From contig NZ_QUZZ01000015.1 in assembly GCF_003545695.1 (NCBI RefSeq), positions 1 through 64,000 on the forward strand: DNA of 64,000 bases. Reading direction: 5' to 3'. The notes beneath the pieces were generated by a model that had not been told where the DNA came from, searched no databases, and saw nothing but the letters and a program-made list of their open reading frames with translations. Of this stretch, positions 24,428-33,712 are shown piece by piece. The DNA comes from Taibaiella helva (GTDB taxonomy: Bacteria; Bacteroidota; Bacteroidia; Chitinophagales; Chitinophagaceae). The position numbers and the translations under genes were made by a program. The stretch's first letter is position 1; each line of letters starts with the position of its first letter.

Positions 24428-26560
24428 ATGACACGTTATCTTCTTTGTATCGCCGCTGTGGCCTTTTGTGCCCTGAACGTTTCGGGGCAGGGCGAAAACA
24501 ACAATTGGGTATTTGGCTATCATTCCCGCCTTAACTTTAACACACCAACGCCGGTATTATCTTCGGCCAACCTGATCACGCAGGAAGGATGTGCCGCTGT
24601 TTCCGACGCATCGGGGGAGCTCCTTTTCTATTCGAATGGCAATAGTATATGGGATGCTACAGGCGCGGTGATGCCCAATGGCACGGGCATCCTGGGAAAC
24701 GGTGCCGGCTTCTATGGCCCCGGTTCCACTACCCAGGGCGTCGCCATTGTTCAATCGACGGAAGATGCCGCAAGGTACTTCCTGTTTACCCTGGATTGTA
24801 ACGAGGATGTGATCTACAACAATTCGCCGGCCTACCTGCGCTATTCGGCGATCGATATGACCTTGAACAGCGGGCGCGGCGATGTGGTACCCGGGCAGAA
24901 AAATATAGTGCTCGATACCTTTGTCACTGAGAAAATGGTAGTTGTCCGGGGAACAGCCTGCAACTACTGGCTGGTTACGCATCGCAGGAAGTCGAACCAG
25001 TACAGAACCTTCAGCATCAGGGGGAGCGTCGACCCCGTACCGGTTATCTCAACGGGCTTGTACCTGGGCGGTAGTGGTGCCGGGGAAATGAAGGTCTCTC
25101 CCAACCGGAAGATGATCGCCTTTGTCACGGATACGATACCCAATATTATAGAGGTCGCGTCGTTCGATGCCACTACCGGAACCGTATCGGGTGCGCAGGC
25201 GCTGGGACCGGCATTTACACCCGGAAGCATATACAATGTGCTAAGCCGCTACGCCCTGGAGTTCTCTCCCGACAACAGCAAACTCTATTGCAGCGAATGG
25301 GTAAGGATGGTGCAGTACGACCTGACGGCCTTTCCGGCTATGCCGGCCGTAGCGGCGACACGAACGATCATCGCGCCCGAGGAGCCACTGGCGCCACCAC
25401 TGGGGTTTCCTGTCAGGGGCCTCATCTTCGGTATGCGTATGGGACCTGACAACAAGATCTATGTGGCCCGGACCAACTGGTATGGTGTTACCATACCGGC
25501 GCATATTGCCCGTATTAATATGCCCAACAATACGGGGCTGGCCTGCGGCTTCGATTCGCTGGCCATTACCGTTCCCGCAGCTCAGGTTTATACGGGGCTT
25601 GGCTTGTATGGGTTCGGGTTTGGCAGTGCCGTTGTTATCGCGGATATGCCGGCTGTCGTTCATACCACCGCCAGGGATACCGCTATCTGCGCAGGCGATT
25701 CCGTAAGGGTGGCAGGACACCCGGGCTGTACCCGTTATTTATGGAGTGACGGCAGTACTGACGCCCTGCTGACACTGCGGGACGATGGGCGTTACTGGGT
25801 ATCAGGGGTTAAAGATTGTGATGTCTACCTGGATACTTTTCGGGTAAGCTTCCTGAAGCTGGATACCCGGCTTGGCGGGGATACCTTTATCTGCAAAGGC
25901 TCAGCAGGCATGCTGCTATATGCTGGAAGCCCGGGAGCCAATTATCGCTGGCAGGACGGCAGCACGGGCGAAACCTATCGTGCCGATACGAGCGGTACCT
26001 ACTATGTGACGATCAGCAATAACAGTTGCAGGCTTACCGATACGATCCATATTGCGGAAGTTGATCCCTATCTTAAGCTAAGCGGCGACGACTCCCTGAT
26101 CTGCGATGGCGGCAGGGTAATCCTCCGTGCAGCATCCTTCCCGCCAGGCGCTTACCTATGGAATACGGGGAGCAATACGGATACGCTGGTGGTCAGCAGG
26201 TCAGGTAGTTATAGTGTTTCCGTGGTTAATGCCTGTGGTACCTTTTCCGCATCGCTTGGGGTTGCTTCCGAAGATTGCGATTGCCCGGTGTTTATTCCCA
26301 ATGCTTTTTCTCCCAATGGCGATGGGGTCAATGAGTGGTTCCGGCCAAGGATAAACTGCCGGCTGTCTTTCTATTCATTAAGCATTTATAACCGGTACGG
26401 GCAAAGGGTGTTTTATTCCAATGACAGCGATAATGGATGGGAAGGCCGGTTTAGAGGAGTGCCTTCCGAACTCGGAACTTATTTTTACTACTTGAAATAC
26501 CAGGGCCTGCGCTCGCGAAAAAATATTGTCAGGAAGGGCGATCTGACTTTGCTCCGGTAG
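24428..26560 (+). CDS. T9SS type B cargo (gliding-motility C-terminal domain)
   Basis: 710 residues. Signal peptide 1-20. Residues 21-420 form a beta-propeller-like region starting NNWVFGYHSRLNF and GCAAVSDASGELLFYSNGNSIWD, a recurrent N-terminal type in Bacteroidota secreted proteins. Three Ig-like repeats follow (about 425-620), each with a 'Cys..dsv.l.a..g...y.WsdGst...l.v...G.Y.v' pattern. The type B sorting domain is the last 90 residues (VFIPNAFSPNGDGVNEWF to RKGDLTLLR). Surface protein, no catalytic motif seen. Confidence 0.85.
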   Translation: MTRYLLCIAAVAFCALNVSGQGENNNWVFGYHSRLNFNTPTPVLSSANLITQEGCAAVSDASGELLFYSNGNSIWDATGAVMPNGTGILGNGAGFYGPGSTTQGVAIVQSTEDAARYFLFTLDCNEDVIYNNSPAYLRYSAIDMTLNSGRGDVVPGQKNIVLDTFVTEKMVVVRGTACNYWLVTHRRKSNQYRTFSIRGSVDPVPVISTGLYLGGSGAGEMKVSPNRKMIAFVTDTIPNIIEVASFDATTGTVSGAQALGPAFTPGSIYNVLSRYALEFSPDNSKLYCSEWVRMVQYDLTAFPAMPAVAATRTIIAPEEPLAPPLGFPVRGLIFGMRMGPDNKIYVARTNWYGVTIPAHIARINMPNNTGLACGFDSLAITVPAAQVYTGLGLYGFGFGSAVVIADMPAVVHTTARDTAICAGDSVRVAGHPGCTRYLWSDGSTDALLTLRDDGRYWVSGVKDCDVYLDTFRVSFLKLDTRLGGDTFICKGSAGMLLYAGSPGANYRWQDGSTGETYRADTSGTYYVTISNNSCRLTDTIHIAEVDPYLKLSGDDSLICDGGRVILRAASFPPGAYLWNTGSNTDTLVVSRSGSYSVSVVNACGTFSASLGVASEDCDCPVFIPNAFSPNGDGVNEWFRPRINCRLSFYSLSIYNRYGQRVFYSNDSDNGWEGRFRGVPSELGTYFYYLKYQGLRSRKNIVRKGDLTLLR

Positions 26561-26715
26561 CTGTATTATGGCTTTGGTCGTAAGGGATCTGTACCTGAGA
26601 GGATGATCCTTGTAACTACCTGTACAACGGGAGTCATGCATCCCCGAAAGCAGGTATCTTACGGCGGTTAACGAATTGGTAATGCATCCAGGAAAGCCCA
26701 GGGTATCGAATCTGC

Positions 26716-26723
26716 TATTTTTG
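26716..26723 (+). promoter_or_regulatory. Candidate -7 element of the small secreted protein gene
   Basis: TATTTTTG, full TAnnTTTG match, 23 bp before the ATG at 26747. Confidence 0.45.
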
Positions 26724-26746
26724 ATCCCACACTTAAACTGGTAAAT

Positions 26747-27136
26747 ATGAAAAAAGCAATTCTTTCCGGAGCCTTTTCCCTGGCCTTGCTGACCACAGGT
26801 GCTGCCTATGCCAACACAGCTGTTGCCGTCGGCGCAGCGGAAGCCTCCATGCCCAACCAGGTTACGCTTACGGTTGAGATGTACCTGGTCGACAATATGG
26901 GCAATCCTGTAACCAGCTCGGGCGTGCATGGCTACTGGGCGCTTAATGTATTGACGGGTGAGCTGTATGAAACAGATACGCATACGCCCGATCTGTTCCT
27001 TGGCCTGCCTCCGGGTACATACACTTTTGGTACGATCAGCAATCCCTGGTGCGGCGGTAACCAGGTAGATGTAACCCTTGACGCATCTATGCAGGGCGAT
27101 CCCGTACCTGTTCAGCTGGTCTTTTGGGAAGAGTAA
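26747..27136 (+). CDS. Small secreted single-domain beta-sandwich protein
   Basis: 129 residues. Signal peptide 1-22 (cleavage after AYA). The mature 107 residues read as one Ig/carboxypeptidase-regulatory-like module: LTVEMYLVDNMGNPVTSSG, DLFLGLPPGTYTFGTI and VDVTLDASMQGDPVPVQL. No sorting domain, no catalytic motif. It has its own promoter match and strong terminator, so it is monocistronic. Function unknown. Confidence 0.65.
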   Translation: MKKAILSGAFSLALLTTGAAYANTAVAVGAAEASMPNQVTLTVEMYLVDNMGNPVTSSGVHGYWALNVLTGELYETDTHTPDLFLGLPPGTYTFGTISNPWCGGNQVDVTLDASMQGDPVPVQLVFWEE

Positions 27137-27160
27137 GCGGCAACGAAGATCATTTACGGT

Positions 27161-27186
27161 CGCAGCAATTGCTGCGGCTTTTTTTT
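27161..27186 (+). terminator. Rho-independent terminator with eight-T tail
   Basis: 16-bp palindrome CGCAGCAATTGCTGCG (27161-27176) followed by GC and TTTTTTTT, 24 bp after the small secreted gene. Confidence 0.8.
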
Positions 27187-27229
27187 GTCTTGGAGCACTG
27201 TGGTTCTTTTGCAGTAACAGTAATAACAA

Positions 27230-27251
27230 AGCGGCACATTTACGTGCCGCT
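27230..27251 (-). terminator. Terminator of the RiPP precursor gene
   Basis: AGCGGCAC/GTGCCGCT with a 6-nt loop; the minus strand continues with TTGTTATTACTG. It lies 38 bp past the stop at 27289. Confidence 0.55.
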
Positions 27252-27288
27252 TGCTATTGCTTTTCTTTATGGTCAAAGGAAAGACCGC

Positions 27289-27537
27289 TTAATCAATGCA
27301 CCTGTAGATATCGGTTTCCCGGCCACAATTGACTTTAGTCTCGGTGAAGCATTGGGAAACGCGGGTAATAATGCAGGTGTGGGCGCCGCAGCTGGCCATA
27401 CAGGTTTCCTGCACTGTCCGTACACACAGATCCCCGTCGCGGGTCTCTGCGCCTCCTCTGATGGCATCGGTACCGGTGAGGGAGGCGATCGTCTTCTTGT
27501 TCAAGCGCAGCCTGGCTTGTTGGTTTTGCTTTTTCAT
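27289..27537 (-). CDS. Class I lanthipeptide-like RiPP precursor peptide
   Basis: 82 residues from the ATG at 27537; upstream in-frame ATGs exist at 27552 and 27663, but this one starts the leader. The leader (1-29) has a basic N-terminus, the LRLNKKTIASL segment typical of Bacteroidota natural-product precursors, and ends in a double glycine (Gly28-Gly29), the site for a C39-type transporter-peptidase. The 53-residue core has seven Cys (38, 46, 50, 55, 63, 71, 80) and ten Ser/Thr, often spaced for thioether rings (TVQETC, SCGAHTC). No dehydratase, cyclase, radical SAM or exporter gene lies in this window, so the precursor is isolated. It could instead be a cysteine-rich peptide modified by another route. 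Confidence 0.7.
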   Translation of the reverse strand: MKKQNQQARLRLNKKTIASLTGTDAIRGGAETRDGDLCVRTVQETCMASCGAHTCIITRVSQCFTETKVNCGRETDIYRCID

Positions 27538-27731
27538 AAAATCGTGCTTCATTTGGTGAACAATGAAGGTATACCATGTGTCTTCTTTGAAAAATACCCG
27601 GAAACAGGGATTTCGGGATGGTTCCCGCAAGAATTTTCGTAAAGTAAGTCCTGCCGGGACCAATCTCCTGGCGTTGTTCCCGTCAATAACTTTTAACTTA
27701 AGTATCTTTTGTCTACCCCAAAGAAGCTACT

Positions 27732-28439
27732 ATGGAAAAATTGATTAAAGAAGTGCGCTTCCTTAAGCTGTATTCAGCAATGCTTACCCTGGTATGCTGC
27801 TTGCTTTTCTTTTTTGCCTTTAAGCCGAATCACTCAAAGCAGCGTTTTGAGGAGATCGATGTAGAACGGATCAATATTGTAGAAAAAGATGGCAGCCTGA
27901 AGATGGTCATCAGCAACAAGCAGCGCCAGCATCCCGGTATGTTCAATGGTAAATCGCTTAAGCCCAGGACACGGGAAGCGGGGATGATCTTTTTCAACGA
28001 GCTGGGCGACGAATGCGGCGGCCTTGTCTACGATGGCAACGATAAAGAGTCGGCGATGGTCTACTCGGTAGATCCGCGGAATACCGACCAGATCATGCAG
28101 CTGCAGTACCTTGAGGGTGCAGGTGAGCATAAGTACCGAACCTATGGCCTGAAACTATGGGACAGGTCCGATGATTTTCCCATGGAAGCGATCATGAAAT
28201 TTGAAGATTCCCTGAAAGCGCTGAAGGATACGGCGGCTACCCGCAATGCCTACGCCTGGTTGAGGGCACAGGGCAAACTGGCGCAGGAGCGTCTCTTTGC
28301 TGGTAAGCTTTCCAATGGGGAAGTAGGACTATTCCTGCGTGATGATAAGGGGCGTGTACGCCTGAAGATCTATGTGGGCAAAGACAACCAGGCCCATATC
28401 GAGCAGCTGGATGAAACAGGACAGCTGATCGGTAAATAA
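27732..28439 (+). CDS. Membrane-anchored hypothetical protein
   Basis: 235 residues. One N-terminal membrane helix (about 12-29, KLYSAMLTLVCCLLFFFAF) with an N-in topology leaves about 200 residues outside the cytoplasm. The soluble part repeats strand pairs of the type RINIVEKDGSLKMVISN and VGLFLRDDKGRVRLKIYV, suggesting a small beta-propeller or beta-roll. Similar 'INIV..DG..+mvisn' proteins occur in several Bacteroidota, without known function. Stands alone. Confidence 0.65.
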   Translation: MEKLIKEVRFLKLYSAMLTLVCCLLFFFAFKPNHSKQRFEEIDVERINIVEKDGSLKMVISNKQRQHPGMFNGKSLKPRTREAGMIFFNELGDECGGLVYDGNDKESAMVYSVDPRNTDQIMQLQYLEGAGEHKYRTYGLKLWDRSDDFPMEAIMKFEDSLKALKDTAATRNAYAWLRAQGKLAQERLFAGKLSNGEVGLFLRDDKGRVRLKIYVGKDNQAHIEQLDETGQLIGK

Positions 28440-28550
28440 GCAACAGGAAGCATATCAGGCCTGATGCATTACCGGCTGCAATTACAGCCCATGCGGCTTG
28501 TATCGGCTGTATGTTATACTATTATTTTCTCTCCTTGTGATTAGTAAAAT

Positions 28551-28576
28551 GCGGCGCCCCCTGAAGGAAGCGCCGC
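28551..28576 (-). terminator. Terminator of the giant T9SS gene
   Basis: GCGGCGC/GCGCCGC with a 12-nt partly paired loop; the minus strand continues ATTTTACT. It starts 19 bp past the stop at 28595. Confidence 0.65.
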
Positions 28577-28594
28577 GGGCGGTTCGCCTTGGTT

Positions 28595-31500
28595 CTATTT
28601 CTTCGTTATTTTAACCTGCCAGTGACCTTGTTTGCCATCGTTGAAATGGAGCAGGTACACTCCTTGCGCAAAGCCCGAGAGGTCCATCCAGGCGTCGCTG
28701 TCCTGTACGATGGTCCTGGCGCGCAGGATGCGGCCCGAGAGGTCACAGAGGCTGACGTAGGCGCCTTTTCTTAAGCCTTCAAAGTAGACCTTGTCCTGTG
28801 CCGGATTGGGAAATACCTTAAAGCCCGCCGGCATACCGGTATTACCGATACCGCTGGTGCCTATCATCAGGGTAAGGGTATTGCTGCTCCAGGCCGTATC
28901 CGGGTCGGCGCAGGAAGAAAAGCTGCGCAGGAAGGCTTTTACCTGGTTGTTGTTTTTGATATCGGTGCCCGCAACAGCCGTCCAGGTAAGGCCGCTGATG
29001 CCCGTAAAAGTATTGTTGCGGTACCACAGCACCTGGTAGCCCTGATCGCCGATATCATTGAGCTGTGCGGTAAAGGTAACGGGCTGTCCGTTAGTCAGCT
29101 GAACGCCCGGGTTTGCAATTATTGCCAGCGAAGGATGGGTTACGGTCACGACGCTCATCGGCACCTCATTACTGTGTATCGTCGTGGCGCTGGCGCAGAT
29201 GGCATTGCTGGTCATCACGCAGCGCACAATATCCCCATCGCCGGGTGTATAAGTATAAGTGGTGGTATTAGCGCCCACATTGCTGCCGTTAAGTTTCCAT
29301 TGATAAGCGGGCGTGGTTCCGCCATGAGTGGGGGTAGCGGTAAAGGTGACTGGTATGCCGGAGCAGATGTGGTTTTCCGGCACATAAATATTCAATGAGG
29401 GATCTACAGTTGGCGTAACGTCCATGATCATGGCATTGCTGACAATGTTATTGCTGTTCAGGCAGGGATAATTGCTCGTCAGGGTGCAGGTGATGGTATC
29501 CTCATCTTCGGGCGCATAGACAAATACTGCGCTGTTGCTACCGGTATTGCTGCCGTTGACTTGCCATTGATAGGCAGGCAGGTTGCCGCCGCCGGTTACG
29601 GAAGCCGTGTAGGTGACCTGGGTACCGGAACACAGCAGGGCCGGGGCGTTGTTGCTGATCGAGATTGTGGGCGTGAGCATCGGTGTGGCTGTTACAGCCT
29701 TGGTCATCGCAACGGAGCTGCCGCAGGTGTTGACAGACTGAACGCTGATATTGCCGTTGCTGCTGCCGACAACCACGTTAATCGTGTTGGTGGTTGAAGT
29801 GCCTGTCCAGCCCGGCGGCAGGGCCCATGTATAGCTGCTGGCGCCGGCAACACTGGCGATGGAATAAGTTTGTGTGCTGCCGGTACAAGGGGCATCAGGA
29901 CCGGTAAGCGTACCAGGTACAGCGGGGATCGCATTGACCGTTATGGGAACGGTAATGCTGCTACCGGCGCAGCTGTTTGCGCTGGCGGTAACGGTATAGG
30001 TAGCGGTGCCGGTAACTGGTCCTGTCGCGGTCAGGGTTTGGGCGATGCTGCTGCCCGATCCGGTTGCGGCGCCGCTGACGCCGCTTTGAGCTGCAGTCCA
30101 GCTAAGGGTAGCGCCGGCTACGGGCGAGGATAAAGCAATGCCCGTCGCGCCGCCGCTGCAGAGCGTTTGGTTAGCAGGTGTCGCTACTGCGGCGGGTTTC
30201 GGATTCACGGCGACCGTTACGCTTACCGGCGTGCCGGCACAGCCGTTTGTCGTTGGCGTTATCGTATAGGTTGCGGTTCCCGGAGTAGTGCTGGTATTGG
30301 TCAGGGTTTGGGCAATGGTTGCGCCCGCCCCGGCTGTCGCGCCGCTGGCGCCGCTTTGCGTTACGGTCCAGGCATAAGTGGTGCCGGTGAGGTTGTCGCT
30401 GTTGACCAGGCTGGTTGCTGCGCCGCTGCAGACAGCCTGGCTGGCGGGTGTGACGGTCAGGGCCGGTGCGGGCTTCACGGTAACGGTAGCGTTAACGGAG
30501 GCGCCGTTGCAGCTGCCTGTTGAAGGCCGTATCATATAAGTAACTGTTCCGGCAGTAGTACCTGTAGCAGTCAGGGTCTGGGCGATCGTATTTCCGCTGC
30601 CGGCTGCAGCGCCGGTAGCGCCGCTTTGCATGATGCCCCAGGAGTAAGTCGTGCCCGTTTGCGGAGCCGACAATGCGATATTGGTCGCTGTGCCGCTGCA
30701 CAGGCTTACCGTAGTGGGAGTAACCGTTAATACCGGTAGCGGGGTAACGGTTATTGTTACGGTTACCGGCGTTCCGGGACATCCATTGGTGGTTGGCGTA
30801 ATCGTATAAGTAGCCGTTCCCGGTGCTGTGCCGGTATTGGTGAGCACCTGGCTTATCGCGCTGCCGTTGCCTGCTATGGCGCCGCTGACACTGCTTGACG
30901 CTACCGTCCAGCTGTAGGTGGTTCCGGTGAGGTTGGCGCTGAGCGCGATATTGGCCGTTGCGCCGGAGCACAGGTTTGTGGCTGCAGGTGTCGCTGTCGC
31001 TACCGGCCGCGGGTTGACCTTAACGGTCGCTGTTGCGGTATTGCCGGCGCAGGCGCCGATGGCCGGAGTAACGGTATAGACCGCTATCCCGGTTGCCGTA
31101 CCGCTATTGGTCAATGCCTGGGCAATAGTGCTGCCATTGCCGGAGGCAGCCCCGCTGACGCCGCTTTGCACAACCGTCCAGCTATAGGTAGCGCCTGCCT
31201 GGGGCGCCGATAAAGCAAGGCTTGTTGTCGCGCCGCTGCAGATCGTTTGGGTATCTGGTGTGATGGTAAGGGTAGGATAGGGCGTTACTGACATCGTAAT
31301 GCTGTTGCTGACAGCAGTATCCACGCTGCGGCAAAGGGCATCGGAGATCAGCTTCACGCTGACGACATCATTATGATTAAGCGCATTGTCGCTGTAGGTG
31401 GGACTACTGGTACCGGTAACCAGGCCGTTCTTCAGCCATTGGTAAGCCGCCGAGCCGCCATTGACAGGCGTTGCCGTAAAGGTTACATTAGTACCGGCGC

Positions 31501-33445
31501 AGATATTGCCGGAGGGGTTTGCGGCAATCGTTACCGAGGGAATCAGGGTAGGATTGACCAGGGCGGTAGTACTTCCGGGCGCAGAGGGACAGCCGGCAAC
31601 GGTTACCGTAACCTGGTAAGTACCGCTGGCTGCCGTGGTCGCTGCGGCAATGGTCGGATTCTGTAGGGCGCTGCTGAAACCGTTGGGCCCTGTCCAGGAA
31701 TAGCTGGCCCCGCTGACGGTCGCTGTGCTGAGGGCCAGGTTGGTACCGCTGCATATCGGTCCGTTGCTGCCTGCCACGGGTGTGGCCGGCGCCGCAGGGT
31801 CGTTAAGAACAAAGCTGCCGGGAACATTGGAGATGCAGGTGCCCCGGGCGGCGGCGATATTGCTGTAGCTGCCGGCGCCCAGTCCGGGAAGAGTGAGCAC
31901 ACCACCGGTAGTAGCCGTCAGGTTCAATGCAGCCTGCGGTACGGAGTTCTTATTATAGGTAACGGTATAGGCAGCGCTGGCTGTCATGCCAGTCAGGACG
32001 ATCGTACCGTCCGTACCCAGGCAGGTTGTCGGATGGGTAAGGGAAACGACCGGTACCGGCGCCGGCTCCTGGCCTATAGTCACGGTTTGCGTATCGATAC
32101 AGGAGTTGGCATCGTGGCAGATCACGCTGTAAGTACCTGTCGCCAGTCCGCTGGCGGTAGCGGCATTGCCACCCGAAGGGGACCAGGTGTAGGTATAAGC
32201 GCCCAGGCCACCGGTGACGGTTACTGTAGCGGTACCATTACCGGTGCCTCCGCAGGATACATCGGTATGGCTCATGGTAAGGTCGAGCGCCGGCGCCTGC
32301 GCAATCGTAAAGCTCCGGCTGTTGAAACAACCTTTGCTGTCGGTATAGGTACAGGTATAAGTGCCTGCGCCCAGCCCGGTGGCTGTTGCAGCATTGCCAC
32401 CCGAAGGGATCCAGGAATAAGTGTAAGGCGCTGTGCCGCCACTTACTGTGACTGTAGCGCTGCCGCTGCTCAGCGGTGCGCAGGTTGCTTTCTGGGTGCT
32501 GGTGGCGCTGAGAGCCGCCGGCTGACCGATCGCTACGATTGCCGTAGTGGTTTGAGAGGACGCGTCGGTAACGGTGCAGGTGTACGTGCCGGCCGGCTGG
32601 CCGGCGATCGAAGCGCTGCTGCCACCCGAGGGGAACCAGAAATAGGTGTAGGGTGGATTGCCACCTGAGACTGTAACGGTGGCCGAGCCGTTGCTGCCGC
32701 CATTACAGGATACATCGGTATGCGCCGTGATGCTGGCGCTGAAAGAAGGACCGCAGAGGCCTGGTGTAATGAGGTGGGTAAAGATGTTTTCCATCAGGTC
32801 GACCGCAGCAGGATAGGTCGTCGCATTCTGGATCCAGTCCTGGTCTGACGTCGTGATCAGCTTGCCATAGCTGGTATTGGCCGGGCAAAAGCACCAGCCG
32901 AGCGGGACATTGCCCGGTGTGCTGCGGACGAAGGTAAAGATATTGGCGCCTGCCGTGCCGGTGCAGCCATACCAGAAATAAGGCAGCGAAGGCACAGCGT
33001 TGTTCGTCGTAGCGAAAGAACCGTTGATCACCGGGTTCTGGTCATCATTTTGTGAGGCGCCCCAGGTAAAGCTGCTGCCCAGCGCGCCAACGATCTGGGC
33101 AAAGGCCGTATTGCCGCCGTAGGCGCTCAGGTATTCGGTTTGCAGATACACCGGCTTCCCCGATTGTAGAAAGGCCTTGATCGTATTGATCTGCGTGCTG
33201 GAATAGCCGGCGGTACCATCAGACACGATCAGGACATTGGTGCTGCTGAAAAAACTGTTGTTGTCCAGAACGCTGATGGGTTGGATATTCACTGTATGCC
33301 CCATTGCCGTGAGCACGGCTTGCCAGCGGGATGGCATGGAATAGACACCGCCCGCCGTTTGTGTTACCAGGACATTAAGCGCCATGGTATTCCGGGAATA
33401 CGAGAGTAACAGGCATAACATTAATAAGGTAGAAAGTCTCTTCAT
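28595..33445 (-). CDS. Giant T9SS type A repeat protein (SprB, PKD-like and Ig-like repeats)
   Basis: 1616 residues from the ATG at 33445, which begins the signal peptide MKRLSTLLMLCLLLSYSR. An N-terminal domain (about 25-235) alternates strands and helices (LNVLVTQTAGGVYSM, NVLIVSDGTAGYSS, KPVYLQTEY) like a glutamine-amidotransferase/ThuA-type fold, probably without catalysis. Three SprB-type repeats follow ('DVSC.GG.NGSATVTVSGG..PYTY.W.PSGG'). A mixed Ig region precedes five PKD-like repeats of exactly 90 residues, each starting near '(L/I/V)CSG', then three Ig-like modules with 'AYQW..NGSN.G'. The type A sorting domain closes the chain (FKVFPNPAQDKVYF). SprB-like repeats occur in gliding adhesins, so surface adhesion is a reasonable but unproven role. 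Confidence 0.85.
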   Translation of the reverse strand: MKRLSTLLMLCLLLSYSRNTMALNVLVTQTAGGVYSMPSRWQAVLTAMGHTVNIQPISVLDNNSFFSSTNVLIVSDGTAGYSSTQINTIKAFLQSGKPVYLQTEYLSAYGGNTAFAQIVGALGSSFTWGASQNDDQNPVINGSFATTNNAVPSLPYFWYGCTGTAGANIFTFVRSTPGNVPLGWCFCPANTSYGKLITTSDQDWIQNATTYPAAVDLMENIFTHLITPGLCGPSFSASITAHTDVSCNGGSNGSATVTVSGGNPPYTYFWFPSGGSSASIAGQPAGTYTCTVTDASSQTTTAIVAIGQPAALSATSTQKATCAPLSSGSATVTVSGGTAPYTYSWIPSGGNAATATGLGAGTYTCTYTDSKGCFNSRSFTIAQAPALDLTMSHTDVSCGGTGNGTATVTVTGGLGAYTYTWSPSGGNAATASGLATGTYSVICHDANSCIDTQTVTIGQEPAPVPVVSLTHPTTCLGTDGTIVLTGMTASAAYTVTYNKNSVPQAALNLTATTGGVLTLPGLGAGSYSNIAAARGTCISNVPGSFVLNDPAAPATPVAGSNGPICSGTNLALSTATVSGASYSWTGPNGFSSALQNPTIAAATTAASGTYQVTVTVAGCPSAPGSTTALVNPTLIPSVTIAANPSGNICAGTNVTFTATPVNGGSAAYQWLKNGLVTGTSSPTYSDNALNHNDVVSVKLISDALCRSVDTAVSNSITMSVTPYPTLTITPDTQTICSGATTSLALSAPQAGATYSWTVVQSGVSGAASGNGSTIAQALTNSGTATGIAVYTVTPAIGACAGNTATATVKVNPRPVATATPAATNLCSGATANIALSANLTGTTYSWTVASSSVSGAIAGNGSAISQVLTNTGTAPGTATYTITPTTNGCPGTPVTVTITVTPLPVLTVTPTTVSLCSGTATNIALSAPQTGTTYSWGIMQSGATGAAAGSGNTIAQTLTATGTTAGTVTYMIRPSTGSCNGASVNATVTVKPAPALTVTPASQAVCSGAATSLVNSDNLTGTTYAWTVTQSGASGATAGAGATIAQTLTNTSTTPGTATYTITPTTNGCAGTPVSVTVAVNPKPAAVATPANQTLCSGGATGIALSSPVAGATLSWTAAQSGVSGAATGSGSSIAQTLTATGPVTGTATYTVTASANSCAGSSITVPITVNAIPAVPGTLTGPDAPCTGSTQTYSIASVAGASSYTWALPPGWTGTSTTNTINVVVGSSNGNISVQSVNTCGSSVAMTKAVTATPMLTPTISISNNAPALLCSGTQVTYTASVTGGGNLPAYQWQVNGSNTGSNSAVFVYAPEDEDTITCTLTSNYPCLNSNNIVSNAMIMDVTPTVDPSLNIYVPENHICSGIPVTFTATPTHGGTTPAYQWKLNGSNVGANTTTYTYTPGDGDIVRCVMTSNAICASATTIHSNEVPMSVVTVTHPSLAIIANPGVQLTNGQPVTFTAQLNDIGDQGYQVLWYRNNTFTGISGLTWTAVAGTDIKNNNQVKAFLRSFSSCADPDTAWSSNTLTLMIGTSGIGNTGMPAGFKVFPNPAQDKVYFEGLRKGAYVSLCDLSGRILRARTIVQDSDAWMDLSGFAQGVYLLHFNDGKQGHWQVKITKK
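29915..31265 (-). repeat. Five in-frame 270-bp repeats inside the giant T9SS gene
   Basis: The codons for the Cys-Ser-Gly anchor lie at 31231, 30961, 30691, 30421 and 30151, exactly 270 bp apart each time. The units encode the 90-residue PKD-like domains and share long identical stretches such as the GCCGCTGCA anchor. Confidence 0.85.
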
Positions 33446-33496
33446 GAAGCATGTATTATGAATGGTGTGTAAGAGAGCGGCAGTCGTTATCTGAGG

Positions 33497-33504
33497 CAAA
33501 ATTA
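33497..33504 (-). promoter_or_regulatory. Candidate -7 element of the giant T9SS gene
   Basis: Minus-strand TAATTTTG followed by CC, full consensus, about 50 bp before the ATG at 33445. It lies just two bases inside the 5' end of the longer frame that starts at 33499, which supports the 33445 start. Confidence 0.5.
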
Positions 33505-33712
33505 GCAGGGTACACCGCGTTGAATGATCCGTGAAAGCACCTCTTTTTCAAAAGGAGTGAAACTACCTGGTCCTGGTAGATTTATCCCGGATAACACGTA
33601 AATCTTATCTGCCACGCTAAAGTACTCAGGCAGAGGCCAAAGGGTATAGAACAGGCAGTTACAAAAGCGTTACATTTTGCAATAAAATTGATTTTCAATA
33701 AGAAAAGTATGA

